Notes: generated from the sequence alone by a model not told the origin. Counted from the stretch's first letter, positions 1 to 7,888 are shown. The stretch: 51,738 bases of DNA from Eubacteriales Family XIII. Incertae Sedis bacterium (GCA_031266025.1 JAISBV010000053.1:1-51738), one strand, 5' to 3'. A program made the numbers and translations.

Positions 1-695
1 CGCAGGCCCTCCGCGAGGAAATAGTAGTGGAACAGATCGGATGTGAGGTCGAACGCGAATATGAGCAGGAACACCGTCGCCGCGAAAAAGAGATACCTCG
101 GCTGCAAGAACAGCGACGAACCTTCGCGCGCGGGCGGTTCGCAAGCCGGCGGCGTACGCGGGATGACGATACAATAGGAAACGAAGCCCGCAGCCGCAGG
201 AAACAGGAACTGCACAACCGGCGGAAAACCGAATGTCTGCACGGAAAGCAGCCACAGCGTATGCGCGAATATGGCTGCGGTGATCGCGGACATAAAGGCT
301 GTAAGCCTAAAGGTCTCTCTCGCCGCCTGCACCACCCCGTAACAGCAGCGCAGGATGAGCGGGGATATGAATATCGGCGATATGATGAACAGCGCGGCAA
401 AGACCGGCGCGGGCAGAAGCGGCATAAGGGCGGTGCAGACGAGCCCGATCGGAGCGCTGCAGCGCGCGATCCGCGAAACGGCCGCGATGTTGTCGCTGAA
501 GACGAAGCACTGGACGATCATCGGAACGGCGAGCGCGACCGAGAACCAAAACATGTTCATGCTCCGAGCATAAAGCGTCGGATCGTAGTTCTGGTATACG
601 GAGAAATACCACGCGGTCAGCGTAAAGAGACCGAGCCATTCAAGGCGCAAAGCCGAACCGGCGCGCCGATGATCAATGCTTCGATAATCAGACAT
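1..695 (-). CDS. Polytopic membrane protein, N-terminal part (cut by window edge)
   Basis: The minus-strand frame from the ATG at 693-695 stays open to base 1, giving at least 231 residues of a protein that runs off the window. After a short charged N-terminus (MSDYRSIDHRR) come about six hydrophobic stretches (for example FWFSVALAVPMIVQCFVF, then a run around LVCTALMPLLPAPVFAAL, and FFAATVFLLIFAF near the cut), so it is an integral membrane protein, perhaps the N-terminal half of a 10-12 helix protein. I do not recognise the family. LuxR-type regulators with an MFS-like N-terminal half are one possibility, but the C-terminus is outside the window. The start codon lies inside the 20-bp direct repeat that bounds repeat element A1, so its upstream region is the repeat itself. 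No convincing ribosome binding site is visible. Confidence 0.7.
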   Translation of the reverse strand, partial: MSDYRSIDHRRAGSALRLEWLGLFTLTAWYFSVYQNYDPTLYARSMNMFWFSVALAVPMIVQCFVFSDNIAAVSRIARCSAPIGLVCTALMPLLPAPVFAALFIISPIFISPLILRCCYGVVQAARETFRLTAFMSAITAAIFAHTLWLLSVQTFGFPPVVQFLFPAAAGFVSYCIVIPRTPPACEPPAREGSSLFLQPRYLFFAATVFLLIFAFDLTSDLFHYYFLAEGL

Positions 696-852
696 ATTAA
701 GCCTCGTTATAATGCATCAGTAGAAAAATTTCGAATGTAGAAATTTTTCTTACATCTGCGCGTTTCAACGAGGCAGTGGATATTCCCACCGCCTGTTGGT
801 GAAATTGTACCAGTCGCCTATATATGCGAGGAACATATTAAGCCTCGTTATA
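692..852. repeat. Structured repeat family A, copy A1
   Basis: A 161-bp segment is bounded by a perfect 20-bp direct repeat at 692-711 and 833-852 (ACATATTAAGCCTCGTTATA). Inside are a perfect 11-bp hairpin with 7-nt loop at 722-750 and the family box TTACATCTGCGCGTTTCAACGA right after it. A second short stem (GCGAGG with CCTCG) lies near the right end. Copies A2 (21187-21341) and A3 (51180-51333) share this architecture. The left repeat contains the start codon of the membrane protein gene and the right one the stop codon of yoeB. Confidence 0.85.
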
Positions 853-1104
853 GTGTCCTTTACATTGTGATATTTCCAATATATCACCGTCTTTCAAGCG
901 ATACACTAAACGGTTAGTGTCATCAACATGCCTTGACCACCACCCCGACAAACTGCCTTTCAATGCTTCAGGCTTTCCTATACCCTTATAACCGTTGCGT
1001 TCTATGTCTTTTATTAATTCATTTACCTTTTTTAATGTTTTCTTGTCTTGTGTCTGCCAATATAAGTAATTTTCCCATGCTTTGTCCGTCCACAGTTTTC
1101 TCAT
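838..1104 (-). CDS. yoeB: YoeB/Txe-family mRNA interferase toxin
   Basis: An 88-residue protein with the YoeB pattern: an N-terminal W-x-D-x-A-W-E-x-Y-L-Y-W stretch, the helix KKVNELIKDI, GKPEALKGSLSGWWSRHVDDTNRLVYRL, and a C-terminal histidine-tyrosine pair (KGHYNEA). Known family members bind the ribosomal A site and cut translated mRNA; the conserved glutamate, arginine and C-terminal histidine seen here are the residues that do this in YoeB. The gene follows its antitoxin by 4 bp, so the two are one operon driven from 1398-1426. The last codons (AACGAGGCTTAA) lie in the boundary of repeat A1, so the C-terminus is two to three residues longer than the usual ending at HY. Length is normal. 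Confidence 0.93.
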   Translation of the reverse strand: MRKLWTDKAWENYLYWQTQDKKTLKKVNELIKDIERNGYKGIGKPEALKGSLSGWWSRHVDDTNRLVYRLKDGDILEISQCKGHYNEA

Positions 1105-1108
1105 GGAC

Positions 1109-1366
1109 TCAGTCCTCTATCAATTCGTGTTCTGTCAGTTTACCATCGTCCGCCTCTTTGATGGATTGGCGAAGAACTTTCATATTGTTTTCGCTGTAAA
1201 ACGGATCAGTATAGATTTCAAAAGGGATTTTGCCTTGCCTTAAAGTTTGACGCACAAAGATATTAAAGGCTGTCGTCATATTCATTCCCATTTCGCCGAA
1301 AACGGCTTCGGCGTGTTCTTTCAGGTTCTTGTCGATGCGGATATTTAAATTTGTTGTTTCAGCCAT
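1109..1366 (-). CDS. dinJ: RelB/DinJ-family antitoxin
   Basis: An 85-residue protein that starts with a ribbon-helix-helix segment: ETTNLNIRIDKNLKEHAEAVFGEMGMNMTTAFNIFVRQTL, the DinJ/RelB signature. The remainder (residues 50-85) is acidic and would wrap the YoeB toxin encoded immediately downstream. Family knowledge: the antitoxin neutralises the toxin and the complex represses its own promoter. A strong ribosome binding site (GGGAGGTGA) precedes the ATG, and a near-consensus promoter lies about 35 bp further upstream. DinJ paired with YoeB rather than YafQ is a common mixed pairing. Confidence 0.93.
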   Translation of the reverse strand: MAETTNLNIRIDKNLKEHAEAVFGEMGMNMTTAFNIFVRQTLRQGKIPFEIYTDPFYSENNMKVLRQSIKEADDGKLTEHELIED

Positions 1367-1397
1367 TGAATTTCACCTCCCTGCTGATAATACGATA

Positions 1398-1426
1398 ATT
1401 ATAAGTCATTTTACGCGCAACGTCAA
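1398..1426 (-). promoter_or_regulatory. Promoter of the dinJ-yoeB operon
   Basis: On the minus strand TTGACG (1421-1426) and a perfect TATAAT (1398-1403) are separated by exactly 17 bp. The antitoxin ATG follows 31 bp downstream. Confidence 0.85.
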
Positions 1427-1510
1427 TAATTTGCATAAAAAGACTCTTATTTCAGACAAATGAGCTTGCTGCCCAGTGGTATATTTACACAAGGCCGGTT
1501 CATCTTCTAC

Positions 1511-1543
1511 GTCATTCCGGGAAGCACTGTCCCGGAATCCATG
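1511..1543. repeat. Short palindromic repeat (GTCATTCCGGG...CCCGGAATCCATG)
   Basis: A 33-bp imperfect palindrome built from CATTCCGGG and CCCGGAATCC arms around a short loop. A second copy at 23243-23271 forms the end of the hisZG gene. This is the widespread extragenic palindrome type that reads as VIPGLSRNP when it is translated. The rest of the 1427-1687 gap shows only a short tandem CCAAAGACTGTACC-like duplication at about 1577-1611. Confidence 0.7.
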
Positions 1544-1687
1544 CCCTTCCGCCGTTACTTACTTAGAAACTGTAACCAAAGACTGTACCTTCTGTGCCAA
1601 AGACTGTACCCACAGGAAAAGAACGGCGTGATAAAATAAATCGTTCGGAGTATATCATATATGTTGACGCATAGGAGGTGGATCGCT

Positions 1688-4600
1688 GTGAATAGAAAGA
1701 TTTTATCGTTCGTCGTCGCGCCCGGCATCGCGGTCGCCTTGGGGCTGCTGTTCGCCCTGCTGCCGCCGCAGAGCCAAACGGCGCGGGCGGACGGAAACGC
1801 TGTAGGCTTTTTGACATATGAATTTAACGGAGATGGAGGCAGAACCGACACCATTACCATCACCCGCTGCGCAACCGGCGACGATGTAACCGACGATGCT
1901 GTCGCCGCCGCCTTTACAAGCATATCGGCCTTGGCTATTGATGAAGGTTTAGGATTAACCGTCACGCGCATCGGGAAAGACGCGTTTACGGGAGTTCCGT
2001 ACACTTCTTACATCACGTTCTTTGACCCGTATCCTACCGATCCCGAGAAAATTGATCCCACTAAAAATCGCCGCAATTTGAAAAACATCGTCCTACCCGA
2101 TACCGTAACCGTCATTGAAAACGGCAGTGTCTCGGCAGGCGCAAGCGCGATCAGTATACCAAGCGACGGCGCTTTCAGCTATTCGCAGTTGGAAAGCATT
2201 ACCCTTCCCCAAGGCTTAACTGAAATCGGAGGATTTGCCTTTGGATATTGTCAAGGACTCACAACCTGCAACATTTCGGGCTCGGCCATTTCCGCCCTCA
2301 ATACCATAGGAATAGGCGCTTTTAATGAATGCTCCGCGCTTGAGACGATCAAGCTTCCGCCCGGCCTGACGACTGTTAAAGGATTTGCGTTTGACGGTTG
2401 TTCAAGCCTGAATGACATCACGCTGCCGGCAATGTTAGAGCCTTTGGGAAACTTCGCTTTCAGTGATTGCGAGAGTCTTTCATCCATCAGTATACCGGCA
2501 TCTTGGACGACCATACCAAGAGGCATGCTGGCCGGTTGTAAGAATATTACAAGCATTTCCATCCCGGATACTGTGAACTTGATCTCGCGCGACGCTTTCG
2601 CGAACACCGGCCTGACAAGCGTTACGATCCCCGCGTCCGTAACCGCGCTGGACGCCTACGTTTTTGAGAATTGTGCGGCGCTCGAACACGTCGAGTTTGC
2701 GGGTGGTACTGCTGTAAGTGATATCTATTCCGGCGCGTTTGCGGGCTGTACGGCGCTCACCGAAATTACAATCCCCAACACCGTAAAAAGACTGAGCAGC
2801 TACGCGTTCAGAGGCTGTACGAGTCTTTCAAGCGTCATATTTGAAGAAGGTTCCGAGTTGCCCGAAATCGGCGGCTACGCATTCGAAGGCTGTGTATTGC
2901 TTGATGGAATTGAGATTCCTGAGACCGTAAGCGTTATTGGGTCTTACGCTTTCCAAAACTGTATGTCGCTTAACGAAATTAAAATTCCCAACGCCGTAAC
3001 CGCGCTGAACAGTACCGGGGTAACAACAAGCTCTGCGTTTTCCGGCTGTACGAACCTCGAAAGGGTCATACTTGAAGCCGATTCCGAGTTAAAAGGCATT
3101 GGGAAATACGCTTTCGAAAACTGTGATAAACTTACCGAAATCTTCATTCCAAATACCGTAACCGCTATAGAAGATTACGCGTTTACCGGCTGTACGAGCC
3201 TCGAAAGGGTCATATTTGAACCCGGCTCGACGCTTACCACTATCGGAGAAGGCGCGTTCAAGGGCTGTATAAGCCTTGCGGAAATCGACCTTCCGAACAG
3301 TATTGTGTCTATTGAAAACGAAGACCACACTCGCATCGAGGCGATAGGCGTGAGCGCCTTTGAGGGCTGTACAAGTCTTACGGAAATCAATATCCCGGAC
3401 GGCGTGGACTTTATACCCGCTTCCGTCTTTGCAGACTGTTCGAATCTGTCCGAAGTAAGTATTTCCGAAGAGTCCGACCTTCATAAAATTGATATCAACG
3501 CCTTTAAGAACTGCAATGAACTTGAGAGTATATTTCTGCCGCCGAGCGTTATAGGAATAGCTCCCGACGCGTTTGCGATGGATCCTTGGTTTGATCCCGA
3601 AACTCTTACAACTCACGTTACGCTTCCGGTCACCATAGGCGCCTTCTACGACTCATACGCACTGTGGTGGGCGAAGCAGAACGGCTATTCGTATTACGTC
3701 GCTCCGAGTCCCGGCGAAATGAAGGCAAACCCGCCGGGCTTGATGTACAAATACATCCCTTATGAATTTATCGCCAAAACGCGCGTTCCGAACAACGAAG
3801 GTCTGTATTTTGATCTCGACAGGCCGCTGCCGGAGGGCTTAACGCTCTACGACGGCATAACGCTTCCCGCAGACGCCCCTTATGGGATACTGCCCGGCAC
3901 GATCTACGGTTCCCCGCTGGACTACGAGGATTTCGAAAGTCCGGTGACATTCACAATGACAGCCAAAAACATCGGCGCAGACGGCGTCGTCGCCGAGAAC
4001 GGTTTCAAGGCTGACGCCACATTTACTATCACGCTCGCGGACACGCCGAGCAACGCCGATCTGGAAACAGCCAACGCAGCCAACTTACATCCGATCACAC
4101 CTGAACCTCAACCCAATCCCTATCCCGAATCCGACGGTGACGGGCATATCGGTTGGCTTTACGAGGACGGCGAATACAAAATCATCGCCCGATACGATGC
4201 GGTCGGAAATCAAATTATGTATATAGCAAACGGCGACTTTGAACGGTTCGACAGCTTCTGGATAGACGGTATAAAAAAGATACCTGTCATACATTACACA
4301 GCGGAGAACGGCAGCACACGCGTCGTCATTCTGGCGCAGACAATTCAATCACTGGACGACGGCGAGCACACGGCGGCTGCGGTCTTTCGCAAAGCAAGCG
4401 CCGATGGAGATCCTAACGACATTTACTACAATTGGAACACTGCCGTTGAAAACGAGACGGGTTTTGAAAGCAATCTGGTCGTCGTGGCGCAGAAATTTAC
4501 CGTGGAACTTACGGAGCGCCCGGTCGTCAATCCGCCGGTCGTCAATCCTCCCGGAAGCGATCCGCCGCCGACCGACGACAATCAAAACAACGAAAACACG

Positions 4601-5290
4601 CCGGACGTGAATAACGCGAACAACGCCGATAACGCGAACAACGCCGCCGCAGGCAACGCGACCGGAGGAACCGGCGCGGACGGAACAAACGCCGGCGACG
4701 GAACGGCTGACGCGAACACGGGTGCGGAAGCCGCCGGAGACGCCGTGCAGACAGCCGCAGCCTTGGCCGGCGCGCAGGACGGCGAGGACGCGGCGGCCGG
4801 CGTCGATGAGGAAGCCGGCGGAACGGGCGCGGTCAGCGGCCTGCCCATAGACGGAAACGGGCGCTTCTACTTTACGCTCGACGGCAGCGGCGCGCCGCTC
4901 GAGCTGCGCATCGACATTCCCTTCCCCGAATACGAGAATCTGTACTTCGACGGCGCGCCTTGGTCCCTCGGCGGCGACTACGCTGTCCGCGAGGGCAGCA
5001 CCGTACTTACGATCACGGCCGAACGCCTCGAACGCTGCGAAGCCGGTCTGCACACGCTCAGCGCGCGCTTCGAATCCGAAACGGTGGACATCGTATTTGA
5101 ACTCATAAAGACCGCGGCGAACGGAACGGCGACGGACGGATCGGCGGCGAGCGCAACAGGCGAAGCAAGCGGCGCGAACGGCGCAAACGCCGCAAATACT
5201 TCGCCGCCGTTTATATTCATCATCGTCGCAATTATCATATTGGCCGCGCTGTGCGCCCTGTACGCGTTGTTCAGACGCAGACTGCTCTGA
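1688..5290 (+). CDS. Large BspA-type leucine-rich-repeat surface protein
   Basis: A 1200-residue secreted protein. The GTG at 1688 is preferred over the in-frame ATG at 1661 because AGGAGGTGG lies 8 bp ahead of it. A signal peptide (hydrophobic core LSFVVAPGIAVALGLLFALL, likely cleavage after ARA) leads into about twenty LRR_5/BspA repeats (roughly residues 90-620) of the form LxxITLPxGLTxIGxxAFxGCxxL. Next come a putative Ig-like domain (about 665-775), two copies of a smaller module that includes GDGHIGWLY and NGRFYFTL, and between them a low-complexity linker rich in Asn, Ala, Gly and Asp. The protein ends with a single membrane helix (FIFIIVAIIILAALCALYAL) and RRRLL, so it is probably anchored in the membrane; there is no LPXTG motif. 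BspA-type repeats often mediate adhesion. No partner gene is evident nearby. Confidence 0.88.
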   Translation: MNRKILSFVVAPGIAVALGLLFALLPPQSQTARADGNAVGFLTYEFNGDGGRTDTITITRCATGDDVTDDAVAAAFTSISALAIDEGLGLTVTRIGKDAFTGVPYTSYITFFDPYPTDPEKIDPTKNRRNLKNIVLPDTVTVIENGSVSAGASAISIPSDGAFSYSQLESITLPQGLTEIGGFAFGYCQGLTTCNISGSAISALNTIGIGAFNECSALETIKLPPGLTTVKGFAFDGCSSLNDITLPAMLEPLGNFAFSDCESLSSISIPASWTTIPRGMLAGCKNITSISIPDTVNLISRDAFANTGLTSVTIPASVTALDAYVFENCAALEHVEFAGGTAVSDIYSGAFAGCTALTEITIPNTVKRLSSYAFRGCTSLSSVIFEEGSELPEIGGYAFEGCVLLDGIEIPETVSVIGSYAFQNCMSLNEIKIPNAVTALNSTGVTTSSAFSGCTNLERVILEADSELKGIGKYAFENCDKLTEIFIPNTVTAIEDYAFTGCTSLERVIFEPGSTLTTIGEGAFKGCISLAEIDLPNSIVSIENEDHTRIEAIGVSAFEGCTSLTEINIPDGVDFIPASVFADCSNLSEVSISEESDLHKIDINAFKNCNELESIFLPPSVIGIAPDAFAMDPWFDPETLTTHVTLPVTIGAFYDSYALWWAKQNGYSYYVAPSPGEMKANPPGLMYKYIPYEFIAKTRVPNNEGLYFDLDRPLPEGLTLYDGITLPADAPYGILPGTIYGSPLDYEDFESPVTFTMTAKNIGADGVVAENGFKADATFTITLADTPSNADLETANAANLHPITPEPQPNPYPESDGDGHIGWLYEDGEYKIIARYDAVGNQIMYIANGDFERFDSFWIDGIKKIPVIHYTAENGSTRVVILAQTIQSLDDGEHTAAAVFRKASADGDPNDIYYNWNTAVENETGFESNLVVVAQKFTVELTERPVVNPPVVNPPGSDPPPTDDNQNNENTPDVNNANNADNANNAAAGNATGGTGADGTNAGDGTADANTGAEAAGDAVQTAAALAGAQDGEDAAAGVDEEAGGTGAVSGLPIDGNGRFYFTLDGSGAPLELRIDIPFPEYENLYFDGAPWSLGGDYAVREGSTVLTITAERLERCEAGLHTLSARFESETVDIVFELIKTAANGTATDGSAASATGEASGANGANAANTSPPFIFIIVAIIILAALCALYALFRRRLL

Positions 5291-5308
5291 GACCGAGACG
5301 ACTGCAGA

Positions 5309-5346
5309 GCCGGGGGTTGACGCCGCCGTTCAATTTGCACCCCGGT
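5309..5346. terminator. Possible terminator between convergent genes
   Basis: The stem CCGGGG/CCCCGG with a long loop lies between the LRR gene and the convergent FUSC-like gene and is followed on the plus strand by TGTATTATTT. It is weak: the loop is long and the T-run is broken. Confidence 0.35.
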
Positions 5347-5349
5347 GTA

Positions 5350-5874
5350 TTATTTGTCAGGTTTCTTTATGAAATGATTGATCGCGATGGCGACTCCAAC
5401 GCCTACGGCGGTGTCAAGCAGACGCTGCACGCTTGATACGAATGGGTTATTGGCGGTCTGTTCCAACGCGATAACCAAAAAAACAACGCAGCCTATGACA
5501 ATGGAGTCGCTGAGCCGCAGCAGATTGCACGTAGTGATCAAAACGACGACGCCAAACGCGATCATCGTAATAACCGGATAATCATTGTCAAAAAACATAT
5601 CGAAAAACATATCTATGTACAGGAATATCATTCCGAGCAAGGCGCCTATTCCCGTTCCCGCCATACGGTTACGGCCGTTTTTGAAAGATTTCTCCATGCT
5701 GTCCTGCATACAGATTATGGCGGCCGTACAAGCGAGAAAGGCGTCGAATTTTGTCGTATAACCGAACGGTTCAATGAGATGATACGCCGTCATGCAAATC
5801 AAAACCGACAGCGCTGTCTTTATCGTTCGCATACCTATCGTAAGCGGATGTTTTTTGTTGTTTTTATCATCCAT
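5350..5874 (-). CDS. Aromatic acid exporter family (FUSC/ArAE-like) membrane protein
   Basis: A 174-residue protein with four to five predicted membrane helices: TALSVLICMTAYHLIEP, a second around AFLACTAAIICMQ, GTGIGALLGMIFLYIDMFF, VITMIAFGVVVLITTCNLL and SIVIGCVVFLVIAL. The segment CTAAIICMQDSMEKSFKNGRNRMAGTG and the C-terminal pattern RLLDTAVGVGVAIAINHFIKKP are typical of the small Firmicutes aromatic acid exporter family 1 (formerly DUF939), which form half-size FUSC proteins. The natural substrate is unknown. It is convergent with the LRR gene and has no operon partner here. The region upstream of its ATG shows no strong ribosome binding site. Confidence 0.8.
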   Translation of the reverse strand: MDDKNNKKHPLTIGMRTIKTALSVLICMTAYHLIEPFGYTTKFDAFLACTAAIICMQDSMEKSFKNGRNRMAGTGIGALLGMIFLYIDMFFDMFFDNDYPVITMIAFGVVVLITTCNLLRLSDSIVIGCVVFLVIALEQTANNPFVSSVQRLLDTAVGVGVAIAINHFIKKPDK

Positions 5875-5983
5875 TTCGCATAAGACCCATAGAATTTTTC
5901 TTTGCTTTGTATTTCTTATGTCCGGAACATACAGAACTGTAACCAGTATAACACGGCCAAGACGGCGCTTTCAAGATTTGCTA

Positions 5984-6012
5984 TTGAAATACGCGCGATT
6001 AAATAGTAATAT
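5984..6012 (+). promoter_or_regulatory. Promoter of the unknown/TIR gene pair
   Basis: TTGAAA (5984-5989) and TAATAT (6007-6012) are spaced by 17 bp, about 65 bp ahead of the ATG at 6080. Confidence 0.6.
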
Positions 6013-6079
6013 ATATGCGTGAACTCATTAATTATTGCTCCGATAATCGCAAAACGCGGCGGGGAAGGATTTTTTGACG

Positions 6080-6604
6080 ATGCGCGTATCATCAAGAAAC
6101 AGGTTGGCGCCGATCCCGAGTCTGCGAGGCGGCGGCGTGTCCGGCGCGAACGCGGGCGGCGAAATTCGCTGCCGCGTCGTGCGCAGACATATGGGCGACA
6201 AACCGCCGGGCAAGCCTGACTGGAATAAAATTCCAACCAAGAAGGCCCTTCCCTTGCGTGAAGACGAATGGGCCAAACTCATAGAAGAATACGCCGTCAA
6301 AGACGCTGTTCACGGCAGAGCCATATCCGCGCAGTCGGAAACTTTGCTCGTAGACTATATTTCGCAGCGCTCGCCTGACCGCAGACGCATGTACGAAATA
6401 CTGTTCAACCGTTACGGCGACAAGCTTGAGGCATATAACGCCGGCGACGGCAGCAATATGCGCAATGTGAACGGCATGTGGGAGTATGACCTTACAGACG
6501 CCGAAGCGCGTCTCGTGGAAAATTTTATGGGCGTTTACGCGCCGGCTTTTGAAACGGCGCGCTCCGAATATCTGTCGGGGCGCCGTTTGCTCAGGGACGT
6601 ATAG
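6080..6604 (+). CDS. Hypothetical protein upstream of the TIR gene
   Basis: A 174-residue soluble protein that I do not recognise. The ATG at 6080 has GGGGAAGGA about 10 bp upstream; a TTG at 6074 is the alternative. The first 45 residues are basic and rich in glycine and proline (VRRHMGDKPPGKPDW), so probably disordered. The rest is largely helical, with WAKLIEEYAVKDAV, SAQSETLLVDYISQRSPDRRRMYEILFNRYG and LTDAEARLVENFMGVYAPAFETA. There is no signal peptide, membrane helix or enzyme motif. It shares a promoter region and direction with the DUF1883-TIR gene 87 bp downstream, so the two may be co-transcribed. A partner role in a TIR-based defence module is possible but rests only on position. 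Confidence 0.65.
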   Translation: MRVSSRNRLAPIPSLRGGGVSGANAGGEIRCRVVRRHMGDKPPGKPDWNKIPTKKALPLREDEWAKLIEEYAVKDAVHGRAISAQSETLLVDYISQRSPDRRRMYEILFNRYGDKLEAYNAGDGSNMRNVNGMWEYDLTDAEARLVENFMGVYAPAFETARSEYLSGRRLLRDV

Positions 6605-6691
6605 TAATTAAAAAGAGGGTTGATTCGATCCGGCAAATGCCGTCCGGACAAATTGGGGCCGTCCGCGCGGCAGTTATGAGGAGAAAAGGCA

Positions 6692-7513
6692 ATGCAGTAT
6701 CTGTTATATGACTTAGGAACCTGTAACACCGGCGACAATGTGGAAGTCACGCTCGGCTACGCGGCAAATGTGCTGATCCTGAATGAAGAAAATTACGCGT
6801 TATACAAAGAACATAAGCCTCGGCGCTTTACCGGGGGTTATATTGAGCGTTCCCCGTATAAGGTTGCTTTGCCTGATACGGGGCATTGGTTTGTTATCAT
6901 TGATTCCGGCAGTCTTTTCTCCAAAATTCGCGCGCTCGTACGCTTTATTCCCGCAAACGGCGGCGAGACGAAGAGCGTCGAGCCGGAAATATGCGGACGC
7001 GCGTCTTCCGGAAACGTCGTTCCGGAGAACTTTGCCGAAGCGGTAAAACGGTACAAACTGCGCGCCTTTCTCCTGCATTACTACAAGGATCGCGACAATA
7101 TGGCCTTACCGCTCGCGGAGGCGCTCGAAGCCGAAGGCTTACCGGTGTTCTATGACGATTTTATGCTCGAGCCCGGAGACGATCTCGGAGACAGGATACG
7201 AAACGGCATAGCCAAATACAAATTCGGCATCGTTATAATCTCCCGCGCCTTTGTGCGAATCGGTTGGCAAGCATCCGGCATACGCTGCCTTTATGATGAA
7301 CTGTCTTCCGAATATAAGGACGTCTACCCGGTATGGCACAATATTACGCGAACCGATATGGCCAACTTCCTGCCTATATTGGAAGGATTCATGCCGAACA
7401 AGCCCGGCGCCGAAGGGATTCCCGCGATAGTCAGCGATGTAATCGGTCTGCTGTGGCCGAATCGTCCGTCCGTTTCGGACACAGCGACCGACGCGGCGGC
7501 AACCGTAAGGTAA
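6692..7513 (+). CDS. DUF1883-TIR domain protein with altered TIR active site
   Basis: A 273-residue protein. Residues 1-90 match the DUF1883 pattern (LLYDLGTCNTGDNVEVTLGYAANVLILN, then GGYIERSPYKVALPDTGHWFVIID, ending VRFIP). Residues about 122-250 are a TIR domain: FLLHYYKDRDNMALPLAEAL, VFYDDFMLEPGDDLGDRIRNGI, FGIVIISRAFVRIGW and YPVWHNI. In related bacterial TIRs the motif after the tryptophan reads WPQYEL, whose glutamate is the NADase catalytic residue; here it reads WQASGI, with glycine in that place. The usual FISHASED start is also changed to LLHYYKDR. The domain may therefore be catalytically dead or use another acid such as those in YDELSSE. DUF1883-TIR architectures occur in bacterial defence proteins. 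GAGGAGAAAAGGC precedes the ATG. Confidence 0.85.
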   Translation: MQYLLYDLGTCNTGDNVEVTLGYAANVLILNEENYALYKEHKPRRFTGGYIERSPYKVALPDTGHWFVIIDSGSLFSKIRALVRFIPANGGETKSVEPEICGRASSGNVVPENFAEAVKRYKLRAFLLHYYKDRDNMALPLAEALEAEGLPVFYDDFMLEPGDDLGDRIRNGIAKYKFGIVIISRAFVRIGWQASGIRCLYDELSSEYKDVYPVWHNITRTDMANFLPILEGFMPNKPGAEGIPAIVSDVIGLLWPNRPSVSDTATDAAATVR

Positions 7514-7560
7514 AGGTCAGACCGTCAGCCGGCATCAGGCAGGAGACGCAGATTTTTTAA

Positions 7561-7590
7561 TTGACAAGGACAAGACCGTTGGATTATAAT
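7561..7590 (+). promoter_or_regulatory. Promoter of tRNA-Arg
   Basis: TTGACA (7561-7566) and TATAAT (7585-7590), both perfect consensus, with an 18-bp spacer. The tRNA starts about 36 bp after the -10 box. Confidence 0.85.
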
Positions 7591-7625
7591 AGATATTGCT
7601 CGGTCAAACTTGCGCCGGGCTCAGT

Positions 7626-7701
7626 GCACCCGTAGCTCAATGGATAGAGTAACTGACTACGAATCAGCAGGTTGGACGTTCGAGTCGTCTCGGGTGCGCC
7701 A
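7626..7701 (+). tRNA. tRNA-Arg (anticodon ACG)
   Basis: A complete cloverleaf: acceptor GCACCCG/CGGGTGC, D-arm with AGCTCAATGGATAGAGT, anticodon stem CTGA/TCAG around the loop CTACGAA (anticodon ACG, read as ICG), T-arm with TTCGAGT, discriminator G and an encoded CCA at 7699-7701. Confidence 0.95.
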
Positions 7702-7862
7702 AAATGGCGCTTCTCAAAAGGAGCAGCCCGAAGGGATGCTTCTTTTGCAAGAAGGCCTTTCTCGACAGGCACAGCGCTTCAGCGCGTGGCGCCTGACCGT
7801 AAATGGCGCTTCTCAAAAGGAGCAGCCCGAAGGGATGCTCCTTTTGCAAGAAGGCCTTTTTT
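7702..7862 (+). repeat. Duplicated hairpin unit / terminators behind tRNA-Arg
   Basis: Two almost identical 59-bp units at 7702-7760 and 7801-7859, 99 bp apart, differ by one base. Each contains the stem AAAAGGAGCA...TGCTYCTTTT (7716-7756 and 7815-7845) with the loop GCCCGAAGGGA. The second unit is followed by AAGGCCTTTTTT and looks like a working intrinsic terminator. The first has its T-run interrupted (CCTTTCTCG), so it is probably a decayed or weaker copy. Confidence 0.8.
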
Positions 7863-7888
7863 AAGCTTAAAGTTAGCAAAAAAAAATC

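Noticed and set aside
307-639. Minus-strand ORF of 110 codons
   Set aside because: It is out of frame with the membrane protein on the same strand and reads as an arginine/histidine-rich shadow.
27-740. Long plus-strand ORF of 237 codons
   Set aside because: The translation is arginine/glutamate-rich and family-less, and it lies antisense to a hydrophobic frame that encodes membrane helices (complement 1-695).
692-852. GTTTCAACGA-like box considered as a CRISPR repeat
   Set aside because: Copies are tens of kilobases apart, with no spacers and no cas genes.
4349-5053. Minus-strand ORF of 234 codons inside the LRR gene
   Set aside because: Antisense of the low-complexity linker; composition follows from the GCC/AAC codons of the real gene.
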